A program made the position numbers and the translations under genes. This document shows positions 28,848-39,100 of a stretch of 64,000 nucleotides of DNA, one piece after another. Source of the DNA: Nitzschia sp. DOCU1 (taxonomy: Eukaryota > Bacillariophyta > Bacillariophyceae > Bacillariales > Bacillariaceae); NCBI GenBank assembly GCA_951394045.1, contig OX595997.1, forward strand, positions 1,364,001 through 1,428,000, written 5' to 3'. The notes beneath the pieces are model-generated. The model made no database searches, was not told the DNA's origin, and saw only the letters and a list, made by a program, of their open reading frames with translations. Each line of letters begins with the position of its first letter. Position 1 is the first letter of the stretch.

Positions 28848-31800
28848 GGCAAGTCCCGGCGCGCTCGACCACCGGGACGGAGCCACGTTTCTCGTCGAGC
28901 CCCTGGGAACGGACCTGTCGGCAGCCCACTAACAGTTCCAACGATACCAAATGTCTCTCGTTTTGGCTTCGTCAATGTTAGTGGGCTGCCCACAGCACCC
29001 GGCCCAAAACCCCTTGAAGACTTCTTAAAATTCCCGTCCTCCAAGGACTTTTCCTTTTTGGGAATACAAGAGGTTAACCTTAATCTTTCGAAGTGTACTG
29101 CCATTGAGTCCTGGTCCCGTCGGACAGCCAAGTATTCAGGCGTCTCACGGGCATCCGTTAATCAGCACTCTCCGTCTGCTGAGTCAGTTCTCTTTGGTGG
29201 CACAGCGTTCCTTGCGGAACCTAAGCTACAGATCCGGCTGGGCCCTCACGGGGAGGACCCGTCTGGTCTGGGGCGCTGGAGCTGGATATCCCTCCGAGGG
29301 AAAAACGGTATCTGCACCAGGGTGATCACTGGCTATCAGCCAGTCATCGACCGATCTGACAAACCAAACTCCGTCTATTCCCAACACGAACTTTATTGGC
29401 AAGAGTCCAACGCTCCTTACCGGTGCCCCCGAGCCGCGTTCTTGGACGACTTAGGATTGGAAATATCTCGCTGGATTGCTGCTGGGGACCAGATTATTGT
29501 CGGCCTTGACGCCAATGAGAATGTCCGGGGTACGCGGATTACGGAGTGGTCTTCCAAGCTCGGTTTAATCGATGTCCATGCTCAAATGTGGCCTACTGAT
29601 ACCTTTGTCCCCACTTGCAACAAGAGCACGGTGTCAGAACATCCTATTGACGCCATTTGGTGCACCCCGGGTTTGGATGTGGTGGCCTGCGGCTTCTCTG
29701 GCTTCGGATCGCTGGACCTGGGATTAAATACTGATCACCGGCTTCTATGGGTCGACATTGATGACGAATCACTTTTCGGTTTTGCTGCCCCATCTCCGGC
29801 CAAGAAGACTATTCGGAATTTCCCGCTTCACGATCCTCGTGCACGACAAAAGTACGCACGGACATTAAATCGACTTCGCAAAAAGCATCATATGCAAGGA
29901 CAGATGGCTGCCCTGGCTGCCCAAGCCGAATCTGGTGGTTTCTCTGCGGCGGATGAGGAATTGTACAACCGTCTAGCTGCGCTGGACCTAACACTCCGAG
30001 CCGAGGCACGTGCAGATTGCGCCCCCTTCTATGCTGGGCAAGTATTAAACTCGGAAGAAATCAGCGCACTCCGCCGGGAAATTCGGTTGTGGAATCTGAT
30101 GTTTACCCATCGGTCCAAACGTCGCGTGGATTGCAAGAAGATTAGGCGCCTAATGAAACGCCTTGGCATCACCTGTGCATTTGACCTTTCTCTGACAGAG
30201 ATCCAGGAGAAAAAAGAGGACGTAAGGACTCGTTATCGGCACGCCAAAAAACATCAGCTCAAGCTGTTCAAAGAGCATCAGGCGCGCTTATCTGCCAGTC
30301 GAGCTGTTGCAGCCGGTGTCGCCCCCAAGTCCCAAGAACGATCGGATTTTCACACTGCTGCCATGCGTCGCCATTTCAGCAACGTTCGTCGTGTCCATGA
30401 CCGGAAGCCCCGCACCAACATCAGCATTCTGGAATCCACTGACACGGCGGGTGAAATTGTTCAGTGCACCACCAGAGAAGAAATTGAAGAGGCGTGCGCT
30501 ATGGAAGGCGCCCGACGATTTTCCCAAACCAACGATACTCCATTTATGTCAGGTTCCCTACATACTCAGCTGGGTTACCACGCCTGTCAAGCAGTAGTAG
30601 ATTCCATTTTGGGTGGCACCTTTATCCCTGGCGACGATGTGGATGAACCCACGCGCCTGTTTCTTGAGCAACTTCGGATGCCTGATGAAATTCGTTCCAC
30701 GTCTCCAATTACTGGTTTTATTGATACGGGGGCTCATACTGCAGGTTGGCGCAAGATGAAGGGCCGCGTGGCGGCTAGTCCGTTTGGTCCGTCTTTCGCT
30801 GACTTTATTGCTGGCAGTGATCACGAGGAAACAGCTGCTATTGATGCTGCATTTTCTAATATACCCATAGCAGCTGGCTTCCTTCCGGATCTGTGGACCA
30901 AATCTTTGGATATAATGATTCCGAAAAAGGTGTCCTCTGTTCATGTTTGCAAACTTCGGATTATTGTGCTGTTTCATTCTCTTTTCAACATGATTAACAA
31001 GCGAATTGGGCGCGCGATGATCCAACAAGCCGATTCATTGGGGCTAATTCCAATGGAGGCATACGGGAGTCGCCCTGGGCGCCGCGCCAACATCTGTGCC
31101 TTGAATAAAGTCCTCGCTATGGATATCCTCCGCCAGCTTCGACGAGCCGGTATTATTTGTGGAAACGATGCGACGTCCTGCTATGACCGGATCGTCCACG
31201 TTGTCGCCAGTATTTGCATGCAACGCCTTGGCGTCACTCCAGAGGCCTGCAAAGTTATGTTCGGCACATTACAAGAATTGCAACATTATGTTTCTACAGT
31301 TTTTGGACAGAGTCCTTCGGCCTACGGTGCTCTTCGCATACCCCTCCAAGGTATTGGCCAAGGCAACGGGGCGGGTCCTGCCATTTGGCTCGTGATGACT
31401 ATTCCGTTGATTAATATGCTACGGTCACGAGGCTTTGGGATTGAGGTATTCTCGCCCTTTTCCAAGGAACGACTGTTCTTCAGTTGTTTCACCTTCATGG
31501 ATGATTCGGATTCTATTATTGCACCCCTCGACTGCCCTACCGTTCAGGCCCTTATCCAAGAGGCCCAGGCTGCTATCGATCTCTGGGGTGGAGGCCTTCG
31601 AGCTACCGGGGGCGCATTATCTATCGACAAAACATACTGGTGGCTCATTGATTCATTTTGGCATGACCGGTCCCAGACCTGGCGGCCGTGCCCAATTCAT
31701 TCACGGCCAGGCCAATTGTGGCTTCGTTCTCCGGATTCTTCACCTGCTCTTATTCGACGTTTGGAACCTTCGGAAGCTGAGGAAACCTTGGGCGTCTGGA

Positions 31801-31901
31801 TTGCCCCTGATGGCAATCAGACAGCTCAAATTTCTGCGATGACCGCCAAAATCGATGCCTGGGCGTCAAAAATACCCGTACCGAGAGCTGGCTGTCCTTG
31901 A
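28848..31901 (+). CDS. Retrotransposon ORF2: AP endonuclease plus reverse transcriptase, no ATG at its start
   Basis: The frame is open from just after a TGA at 28845-28847 to TGA 31899-31901. The endonuclease domain begins around 28961 (FGFVNVSGL, FLGIQEVNLN with the metal-binding Glu, GLDANENVRG, the HPIDAIW stretch and the final NTDHRLLWVDI, giving the catalytic Asn/Asp-His pair). None of the first about 240 codons before MWPTDT is ATG, so translation must start at a non-AUG codon, by reinitiation or by recoding. The RT follows from about 30900: LRIIVLFHSLFNMINKRIG, GNDATSCYDRIVH, GIGQGNGAGPAIWL and FMDDSDSI (FxDD form of the catalytic YxDD). The domain is cut off after the thumb region (LGVWIAPDGN) by the stop; the expected continuation is in the -1 frame (ORF3). 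Confidence 0.85.
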   Translation, partial: GKSRRARPPGRSHVSRRAPGNGPVGSPLTVPTIPNVSRFGFVNVSGLPTAPGPKPLEDFLKFPSSKDFSFLGIQEVNLNLSKCTAIESWSRRTAKYSGVSRASVNQHSPSAESVLFGGTAFLAEPKLQIRLGPHGEDPSGLGRWSWISLRGKNGICTRVITGYQPVIDRSDKPNSVYSQHELYWQESNAPYRCPRAAFLDDLGLEISRWIAAGDQIIVGLDANENVRGTRITEWSSKLGLIDVHAQMWPTDTFVPTCNKSTVSEHPIDAIWCTPGLDVVACGFSGFGSLDLGLNTDHRLLWVDIDDESLFGFAAPSPAKKTIRNFPLHDPRARQKYARTLNRLRKKHHMQGQMAALAAQAESGGFSAADEELYNRLAALDLTLRAEARADCAPFYAGQVLNSEEISALRREIRLWNLMFTHRSKRRVDCKKIRRLMKRLGITCAFDLSLTEIQEKKEDVRTRYRHAKKHQLKLFKEHQARLSASRAVAAGVAPKSQERSDFHTAAMRRHFSNVRRVHDRKPRTNISILESTDTAGEIVQCTTREEIEEACAMEGARRFSQTNDTPFMSGSLHTQLGYHACQAVVDSILGGTFIPGDDVDEPTRLFLEQLRMPDEIRSTSPITGFIDTGAHTAGWRKMKGRVAASPFGPSFADFIAGSDHEETAAIDAAFSNIPIAAGFLPDLWTKSLDIMIPKKVSSVHVCKLRIIVLFHSLFNMINKRIGRAMIQQADSLGLIPMEAYGSRPGRRANICALNKVLAMDILRQLRRAGIICGNDATSCYDRIVHVVASICMQRLGVTPEACKVMFGTLQELQHYVSTVFGQSPSAYGALRIPLQGIGQGNGAGPAIWLVMTIPLINMLRSRGFGIEVFSPFSKERLFFSCFTFMDDSDSIIAPLDCPTVQALIQEAQAAIDLWGGGLRATGGALSIDKTYWWLIDSFWHDRSQTWRPCPIHSRPGQLWLRSPDSSPALIRRLEPSEAEETLGVWIAPDGNQTAQISAMTAKIDAWASKIPVPRAGCP
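28920..28990. other. Perfect 15-bp inverted repeat with 41-base loop between ORF1 and the ORF2 domain start
   Basis: The left arm GGCAGCCCACTAACA (28920-28934) is the exact reverse complement of the right arm TGTTAGTGGGCTGCC (28976-28990). The loop contains a second short pairing (CCAAA with TTTGG), so the RNA could form an extended stem. It lies 88 bases after the ORF1 stop codon and at the start of the ATG-less ORF2 endonuclease. Confidence 0.9.
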
Positions 31902-34396
31902 CGACAGGCATTAGCAGGTCTCTTGCTTACCCCCTGGCAGCTACACGCCTTTCCTATAAGGATTGCTGTCGTATTACAAGGAGCCTCCGGATCAATGCGC
32001 TTCCTGCTCTGGGCCTCCCTAAATCCATGGCTTTGACTATTGTACACGCCCCTCAACGATATCTGGGCTATGGCATTTTTGACATGTGGTTTGAACAGGG
32101 CTATGCGCAAGTAGCGGACCTTATCCACCATGCTAATCTTGTTAACGATATTACTGGAAGTCAAATGCGCTGCTCCATGGAGAATTTGCGTCTGGAACTT
32201 GGGTTACCATGCTGTCCACTGTCCTATGCATACGAGACATGGCACCTTTGCGGGACAGATGTTTCCCTTTTCACATCATGGGAATTTTGCAGCCGACTGG
32301 GTCTTTCCATTCAGGACCATCTACCCGAGTTGAAACCGCAACGCCAGCACGACCAGTTTTTAATGGCAGCCTTTTGTGCTAAAGGTTACAGCGCAAAACA
32401 ACTCGCAATTTTAAATCGCTGCAGATTGTATCTTCAAGTTATATTCCTGTCTGATCTGACGACCGGCAATGGCTTACATCTTCAGGATTTGGTCCTCACC
32501 TCGCGAGTACCGTCGACGGTCCACTCCGATCTGTGCTGGCCTTTCCAAGCATCACCGAACCCTCATTCCTGGAGTCTCTGGCGTGATGCCTTGTTGACGT
32601 GCTTTCTTTCCCCGTCCCCTACTTCCCGTCTTGCACTTCTTCGCCCACTTGGCGGCTGGTTGTCGATCCCGCCTGGCTGGTCAGATTTTCTCGACCCGGC
32701 CACTAAGCACCTCTACATTCGGAGTTCAGATGGCAGTTCCTTTTCTCACTATGTCCCTATGCCTACAGGATATTCCTCCAGAATGCCTCGCGTCCGTGCC
32801 CATGGAGTCGTGGAATCTATTCCCTCAGGCTGTCTGCCCACCACTTCTGTGGGACGAGGCACTGTTCGACGCGTTTCCAGTACCGCCCCAATGGTCTCTA
32901 CCCCCTACGTATCCACGGAAGATTGGTGGGGCGTGGTGATCCGCTGGCCAGATTCCCTCCGGCACCTCTTGGACGGCATCCTTGGGGGAACCGGAATTGG
33001 TGTTATGGACGGGTCATGCAAAAATTCATGGGGTACAGCAGCGTTTACCTTGCGGGCCCGGCTCCTTGATACCAGTGACGATTTGGTCCTCGCCAATCAA
33101 ACGCCTGGCGATCCAGCTGACATTGACCCTTATCGTGCGGAACTTGGAGGCATCTATGGCATTATTTGTACCGTCGGTCGAGTTCTGTCTTCGGTTGACC
33201 CTGCCACCATCCGTCATGTTCCTTTTGTTATTGCTTGCGACTGCAAATCTGCCTTGGACAATTTATTTTCATCATATGATCCAACGCCGTCTACAGCCCA
33301 TTATGACCTTTTAATGGCGGCCCGTCTTGAGCTCCGTCGCATTCCCCTCGATTGGGTTCCACGTCATGTTCATGGCCACCGCGACCGGCTTCTACCATAT
33401 CACCTGCTATCTCCTTGGGAACAGCTTAACTGCGACATGGATGCAATGGCCAAGAATTACTGGCATTTAATTGCTGGTCGAGGCTTCCGTCCGCATTACC
33501 TTCTCCGGTCCTCGCCCCATTGGTCCGTTTGGCATTCCAACGGTACTCGGCTCACCTCTTGGTCCCGCAGCCGAGTTGAAGATTTGTATTATGGCTCACC
33601 GGCCGTTTCATATTGGTCCAAGAAACTCTGCTTCGACACTTCCCTTTGCGACTGGGACGCTCTGCGCCATGCCTTTCGTCAGCTTCCTACCGGCCGTCGT
33701 CTCTGGGTCCCTCGATGGCTTTCCTCATTTGTTCCGCTGCAAAGCACACCCTTCCGCTGGCGCCTCGTGGCCAATGACCTCTGTCCTCGCTGCGACCTCC
33801 CTGAGACACGACAACACGTTGTTCGATGCGCTCACCCCGACAATTTGCATCTCTTTGACAAGGCCTTCGCTGACCTCCGCACTTGGCTTCGTTCCCAGCA
33901 TACCCACCCCACCCTGGAATCTGGCATTCTCTCCATGCTTCGTGCTTGGCATGACGATGTCCCATGGGAAATTCCTGTTGCCGTGCCAGAGACTCATGTT
34001 GCCCTCCTCACTTCCCAAGAAGAGCTCGGATTACTTGCCCTCGCCGACGGTTTCGTGGTTCGGTCATGGACTGCATTGCAGCATGCCCACTACGAGTACA
34101 TGGGGTCCCGCCGCACCGGCACACGCTGGACCTCTCAGGTTATTCGTCGCATCTGGCAAATTGCATGGGCATCTTGGCAACACCGGTACCACGTCTCCCG
34201 GTCCGACGACTCCCTCCTTCTGTCCCGCCAGCACTCCGATCTCGATGATGAAATCTCGGAACTGTTCTCCCGCGATCTATCTGGTCTTCCCGCCCCTGCA
34301 AAGCGGTGGTTTCGGCGATCCCCCTCTGCCCTACACCTCGAAAGTATTGATTTTAAACTCTTATGGCTTCGTAACGTTCGGGCCTGGCTGGCCTAG
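31811..34396 (+). CDS. Retrotransposon ORF3: RT tail, RNase H and zinc-binding domain in the -1 frame
   Basis: The frame is open from just after a TGA at 31808-31810 and overlaps the end of ORF2 by 91 bases. No ATG opens it before residues homologous to the post-RT region. TESWLSLTTGISRSLAYPLAATRLSYKDC is the usual sequel of the thumb in this kind of RT and follows the interrupted end of ORF2 directly. The RNase H domain is at about 32998-33380: GVMDGSCKNSWGTAAF (first Asp), YRAELGGIYGIICTV (Glu), FVIACDCKSALDNL (second Asp) and WVPRHVHGHRD (His/Asp). A CxxC...HxxxC knuckle (LCPRCDLPETRQHVVRC) follows, as in zf-RVT. The C-terminal 150 residues are Trp/Arg-rich and unassigned. Confidence 0.85.
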   Translation, partial: WQSDSSNFCDDRQNRCLGVKNTRTESWLSLTTGISRSLAYPLAATRLSYKDCCRITRSLRINALPALGLPKSMALTIVHAPQRYLGYGIFDMWFEQGYAQVADLIHHANLVNDITGSQMRCSMENLRLELGLPCCPLSYAYETWHLCGTDVSLFTSWEFCSRLGLSIQDHLPELKPQRQHDQFLMAAFCAKGYSAKQLAILNRCRLYLQVIFLSDLTTGNGLHLQDLVLTSRVPSTVHSDLCWPFQASPNPHSWSLWRDALLTCFLSPSPTSRLALLRPLGGWLSIPPGWSDFLDPATKHLYIRSSDGSSFSHYVPMPTGYSSRMPRVRAHGVVESIPSGCLPTTSVGRGTVRRVSSTAPMVSTPYVSTEDWWGVVIRWPDSLRHLLDGILGGTGIGVMDGSCKNSWGTAAFTLRARLLDTSDDLVLANQTPGDPADIDPYRAELGGIYGIICTVGRVLSSVDPATIRHVPFVIACDCKSALDNLFSSYDPTPSTAHYDLLMAARLELRRIPLDWVPRHVHGHRDRLLPYHLLSPWEQLNCDMDAMAKNYWHLIAGRGFRPHYLLRSSPHWSVWHSNGTRLTSWSRSRVEDLYYGSPAVSYWSKKLCFDTSLCDWDALRHAFRQLPTGRRLWVPRWLSSFVPLQSTPFRWRLVANDLCPRCDLPETRQHVVRCAHPDNLHLFDKAFADLRTWLRSQHTHPTLESGILSMLRAWHDDVPWEIPVAVPETHVALLTSQEELGLLALADGFVVRSWTALQHAHYEYMGSRRTGTRWTSQVIRRIWQIAWASWQHRYHVSRSDDSLLLSRQHSDLDDEISELFSRDLSGLPAPAKRWFRRSPSALHLESIDFKLLWLRNVRAWLA

Positions 34397-34576
34397 TTAC
34401 GTGGACGGTAAGCCGTGACGACCCTGGTCTTCTCCGCTCACCCTCCTCCAAGCCCTCCCAAGTCGTTTCAAGCTCGCCCACCTGGCGTTGGTGCGGGACC
34501 CCCTGAGCGACGGTAAAGCCTCTATGGGCGACTACTGGCGCCACGTATGGTAGCCTATTAAGTAGTAAATCCTGCG

Positions 34577-34594
34577 TTTTAGTTTTAGTTTAGT
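34577..34594. repeat. 3' terminal TTTTAG repeat tail of the non-LTR element
   Basis: TTTTAG TTTTAG TTTAG T directly precedes the right target-site duplication. Short tandem-repeat tails instead of poly-A are known in I-type non-LTR elements. Confidence 0.85.
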
Positions 34595-34611
34595 AAACCG
34601 AAGCTGCTCCA
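34595..34611. repeat. 17-bp target-site duplication, right copy
   Basis: Identical to 25788-25804. It runs straight into a GCTCCA repeat (Ala-Pro codons) of the interrupted gene. Confidence 0.95.
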
Positions 34612-35106
34612 GCTCCAGCTCCAGCAGAGATAAATGATAAAACCCAGCAGCCAAGAAACAACGAGAAAAAGTCCACCAGTCGCACAAATAACCATGGCAA
34701 CAAGGGTCCTTTGGCACCCTTTGTCATCCTTGCAAAGAAAATCCTCGGCGAAGAGGAACTGAACCAGCTTCGAGGCAAAGTCATTGCTCAACATTCCAAA
34801 GTTATCGGGGGCTTTGTTGATACTTCGAACACGGAGTTTGGTGAGGCTGTGCTCCATGCTCTCTTCGAGCTTGCCGATACCAACAAGAATGGCACCATTG
34901 AAGAGGAAGAACTGGCTGTGGCACTCCGCGCATTGGGCTTTGAGTTGCCGGATAAGCAAATCAGAGGAATTTTTGACCGCGCCGACAAGGATGAAAACGG
35001 CGCTCTGGACTACGAAGAATGGCGAAAGGAAGCACCCAATACACTTCGAACGAATCTGATCAAGCTTGCAAAGAGAAATGGTGGCGATCTTGGCTTTCTA
35101 GCCTAG
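34612..35106 (+). pseudogene. 3' part of the split EF-hand gene
   Basis: In frame with the 5' part across the duplicated target site, the sequence continues as an Ala-Pro repeat, a Lys/Asn/Gln-rich linker of about 30 residues, then a globular domain (FVILAKKILGEEELNQL). Two canonical EF-hands follow: DTNKNGTIEEEE and DKDENGALDYEE, each with Asp/Asn/Glu at the calcium-coordinating positions. It ends GDLGFLA, TAG at 35104. Without the element the gene would encode about 228 residues with plastid targeting. In this haplotype the 3' half has no convincing ATG of its own (TTG at 34711), so it is probably silent. Confidence 0.85.
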
Positions 35107-36134
35107 AAAAGTCCTTGCACTCAGCTGCCTTTCCCCTTTCATGTTCCTGGCAAATCCCATCCTTTCTGCTTTTCTTATTGTTGATTGAAACATGGCAATG
35201 GTGCTCTCCTAGTACTAGGCCTTGTACCAGGGAACAAAATCTTGACTCACAATTAGAGTCTTGTTCTTGCCTTAGCAGCACGAGTTCGGATGGGAAAATC
35301 CGCCGCCCAGGGGCATTTTAAAGCACTAATCCTATATCGTAAAGTACCTAGAATAGATGCATACTGGTACGTAGTCTATCTGGTACCTACAGATTGCTAC
35401 GACGCATACGAATGTTTCTCAGATGTGGATTGGGGAGGCACGTTATTTGCGGGCCGATACTATTTACTAGAGAGAATCCACGGTAGTGGTGTAGACTATC
35501 GAAATTTTAGTGTCATATATATTGCTTAGGCCCCATAGTGTTGGTCGCAGTCAGGGCCTGGATTCCCTGTTTGATAATTTAGAAATTATTGGTTGGAGAG
35601 ATTGGGGCACTATCCCAAGTTTTTCCTTCATTCGTTTGGACGCGAAGTAATTAACCTGACGACAACAAATCCAAGATCGGATTGTCGCACCAATACTTCA
35701 TATGTGCCTGATTGCGACTCCTTTCCAGTGAGATTGTCTAATGGGACAAAGGAAGTTGGGTCGTTTGAAAAGCTTCCGCGTGCGTTGGGCGTGCCGAGGT
35801 AGAGGGATTCGACGTGCATCCTAGCGAGATCCCGACGACGCAGGATTCCGAAAGTACGCGATACATGAGGTATTCCGTTGTACCGGGACCGCTTACTCAC
35901 GGTACCGACGGTCGGTGGGTGTGAGGACACCACGACGACGGAGTGTGATGCGACGAGAGAGGTATTCCTGATCGGATTGAATGCATCCGCCGGCATAAAG
36001 CGGAAGGAACCGAAGTAGTCATCCAGTGAAATATTTCATTTGTTTGACAGCATCGCAAACCTGGGGGTTGTTTTAACCTATTTGAGGTCTAGCGTTGTCG
36101 GTGTTGAGAGCAGTCATCGTCTGACAATTCCAAG
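35107..36134. other. Intergenic region, nothing recognised
   Basis: 1028 bases upstream of the Ca2+-ATPase. Small open frames (for example 35290-35529) show no domain or good start context. No tRNA seen. Confidence 0.45.
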
Positions 36135-39100
36135 ATGACCTTGCAAGAAACCTCCACGGCCAATGGGGGGGCGAAGAACGGGTTAACTGTGACGGCCGGC
36201 AGCAACGGCAACGCGATTGAACTGGTCCGCGGTGATTCTAGGTTTGGAGGCCTCGGTGCCGCTGTAGAAGCTTCGATGGCGGAGAGTATCGAGAAAGATC
36301 TGGGAAACTATCTAGCCGATTACCCCGTCACTGCAAAGGATTTGGCGCAACTCAGTAATGACCGGACGCGGGCAGCTCTGATCACAATCCTAGAGAAGGG
36401 CTTACCCAAGGATGCCGAACCAGATGGTGACGAAGAGACCCCGTCTTCGAAGCGGAAGATGTACACTAACCTGCGTCAGCTTGTGGACAACATGAAGCGT
36501 GACCAGGCGAAGGGGCCGTTTGGAGAGCATTCGCCGGAACATGCAGAAGCCGAAAGGAATGCGGATCTTGCGGCTAACATCCTCACTTCCTTGCTGTTGC
36601 GATCTAGTCCCGAGACGGGCATTGATCCTCGTGAAGTGGAACATCGCAGGGAATTCTTCGGCACTAACGCACTGACGGAGAAGAAACTGGACGGTTTCTG
36701 TCAGCTCTGCTGGGAGGCCGTTCAGGACTTTGTTTTGATTATGCTTATCGTCCTCGGTATAATCAGTATCGTTGTTGAAGTCACTACGCATCCGGGTAAA
36801 TGTTCAACATGCTGGATCGAGGGTGCCGCTATCCTTTGCTCCGTCATTATCGTTGTGTTGGTTACAGCTGGCATTGACTACGCCAAGCAGTTTGCTTTTA
36901 TTCGTCTCACCAGGAGCTTGCACGAGACAAACATAAAGCAGGTCATCCGAGACGGCAAGCAGACTTCTGTCATCGACGATGACATTGTTGTGGGTGACAT
37001 TCTATCTGTTAACAGTCACAGCCTTGCGTCCATCCCAGCAGACTGCGTCTTGCTCGGTCCAGCTGCTGACCTGAAGATGGACGAGAGTACGCTCACTGGG
37101 GAGTCCAAGGCTATTTCGAAGCGTCCAGGAGATGTCGTCTTGAGCGGAACAAATGCCATTCAAGGGTCTGGTAAAATGGTTGTTATTGCTGTTGGCGTTA
37201 ACTCCGTGGCTGGAAGGATCAAGGCCCGGGTGTACGAGTCGGAAGATCACGAGGATGAGCTCGGTGGGGACGAAGAGAATTCTCCTCTGTTTGTCAAGCT
37301 AGACTTGATTGCCAAGCAGATTGGTATAGCTGGCACAGTCTTTGCGTCCGTTGCCTTTATCGCCAGTTGCATCATTGGACTGGCGATCCACGGAGACGAT
37401 CCCTCCGATATTGTTGACTACATCATCGTGTCCATCACGGTTTTGGCGGTAGCCGTTCCCGAGGGCCTACCCCTGGCGGTTACACTTGCACTTGCTTTCT
37501 CCTCCAACAAGATGACCAAAGATCAAAACTTGGTCAAACACTTGGACGCCTGTGAAACTATGGGTTGCGCCACCACAATCTGTACCGACAAAACTGGTAA
37601 GTACGATTCACCTTTGACTCACTGCCGTGTCGACCACGGGGAAACTGATAGCTGAACCTTCTGTTATTCTGCAGGTACTCTGACCGCAAATAAGATGACT
37701 GCTCGTGCGCTCTTCCTAGCCATGAAAAACATGGTTTTGGATGATCCCACGATAACGCTTGGTCACTATGTGAACGAGCACTGTTCATCTCTGTCGGCCG
37801 TCGATTTGCTGGCCCGCCTGATCTCGATCTGTTCCATGAACGAAACTGTCCTCTACTACAAGCAGGGTACGAACGAGTTAGAAGGATCGTCGGGCAACCC
37901 GACAGAAGTGGCTTTGCTCGTCTTGGTGCATGACCTCGGCATGAATTACGAAAAGATTCGAGACACAACCAAGGGACGATCGTCGGTTGGGAAGCTGGGA
38001 GAGTTTCTGGCAGAAGGCAAGATGTATGGCTTTTCATCTGCCCGTAAAATGATGAGCTGGGCTGTGCCGCGAGAGGATGGGGGTTATCGAATCTACTGCA
38101 AGGGTGCCCAAGAAGTTCTCGCGGCGCGATGCAACCGATTCGTCAATGAAAATGGCGAAGTGGAAGAGATAAGAAGCGAGGTGATGCAGACTTTCGTAAA
38201 GACTTCCCAGCAGTATGCTCGTCGTGGTATGCGATGTTTGGGACTGGCCTATGCAGATCTACCTGCTGGAGTCGATCTTGAGAAGATTTCGGCAACTGTC
38301 AAAAACTCCGACGGAAGTCCAGCGTTCGAAGCCGAAACAGACCTGATTGCTCTCGCCCTCGTTGGCATTGAAGATCCACTTCGGCCAGAAGTGCCACTGG
38401 CTATTGAAAAGTGCTACAAGGCTGGCATTGATGTTCGCATGGTCACGGGAGATAATCCCAACACTGCTGTGAGCATAGCGTATCAAGCCGGGATCCTGAG
38501 AGATTTCCACTTTTTAGATGGAACTACGGAGAGAGTCGCCGATAACTTGAAAGAAAATGTATTGATGACAGGAGCAGACTTTCGAGCGAAGGTTTACAGA
38601 CCAGCTGAGAATGAAGCCGGTACGGAGTTCGATCAAGGCCAGTTCGACAAAGTTTGGCCGCATCTTCGTGTCTTGGCGCGATCGTCTCCTGACGACAAGC
38701 TGACTTTGGCGCATGGCCTGAATCAGTCTACGTTGTTTGCGGACAAGGAGGCTTGCAAGAGGCTGCAAAAGGAAAGCAACATTACGATCTTCCCTGACAG
38801 ACAAGTTATTGCCATGACGGGTGACGGAACGAACGATGCGCCTGCATTGAAACGGGCAGATATCGGTTTCGCGATGGGAGTCGCTGGAACTCAAATCGCC
38901 AAAGATGCCGCCGATATCATCCTTCTTGATGACAACTTCGCCTCAATCGTTACTGCCGCCAAGTGGGGTCGCAATGTTTACGCGTCGATTCAAAAGTTTC
39001 TTCAATTTCAGCTTACTGTAAACATATCTGCTGTTGCGACTGCTTTGACTGGCGCCTTTGCCTACCAAACGAGCCCGTTGGCAGCCATTCAACTGCTTTG

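Larger units (their letters stand above)
25805..34594 (+). mobile_element. Non-LTR (APE-type endonuclease/RT/RNase H) retrotransposon, about 8.79 kb
   Basis: The element is bounded by a perfect 17-bp target-site duplication. It has a short 5' leader, ORF1 (25892-28831, one in-frame TGA), ORF2 with endonuclease and reverse transcriptase (28848-31901), ORF3 with RNase H and a zinc knuckle (31811-34396) in the -1 frame, and a 3' UTR ending in TTTTAG repeats instead of poly-A. No LTRs are present. Lack of LTRs, AP-endonuclease domain, RT, downstream RNase H and variable-length TSD are the hallmarks of the I/R1-like non-LTR groups. It may be full length, because the 5' junction is exactly at the TSD. 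It is probably not autonomous now (see the ORFs). Confidence 0.93.

Noticed and set aside
35290..35529. 79-codon open frame between the split EF-hand gene and the Ca2+-ATPase
   Set aside because: No homology, no good start context, amino-acid composition random.
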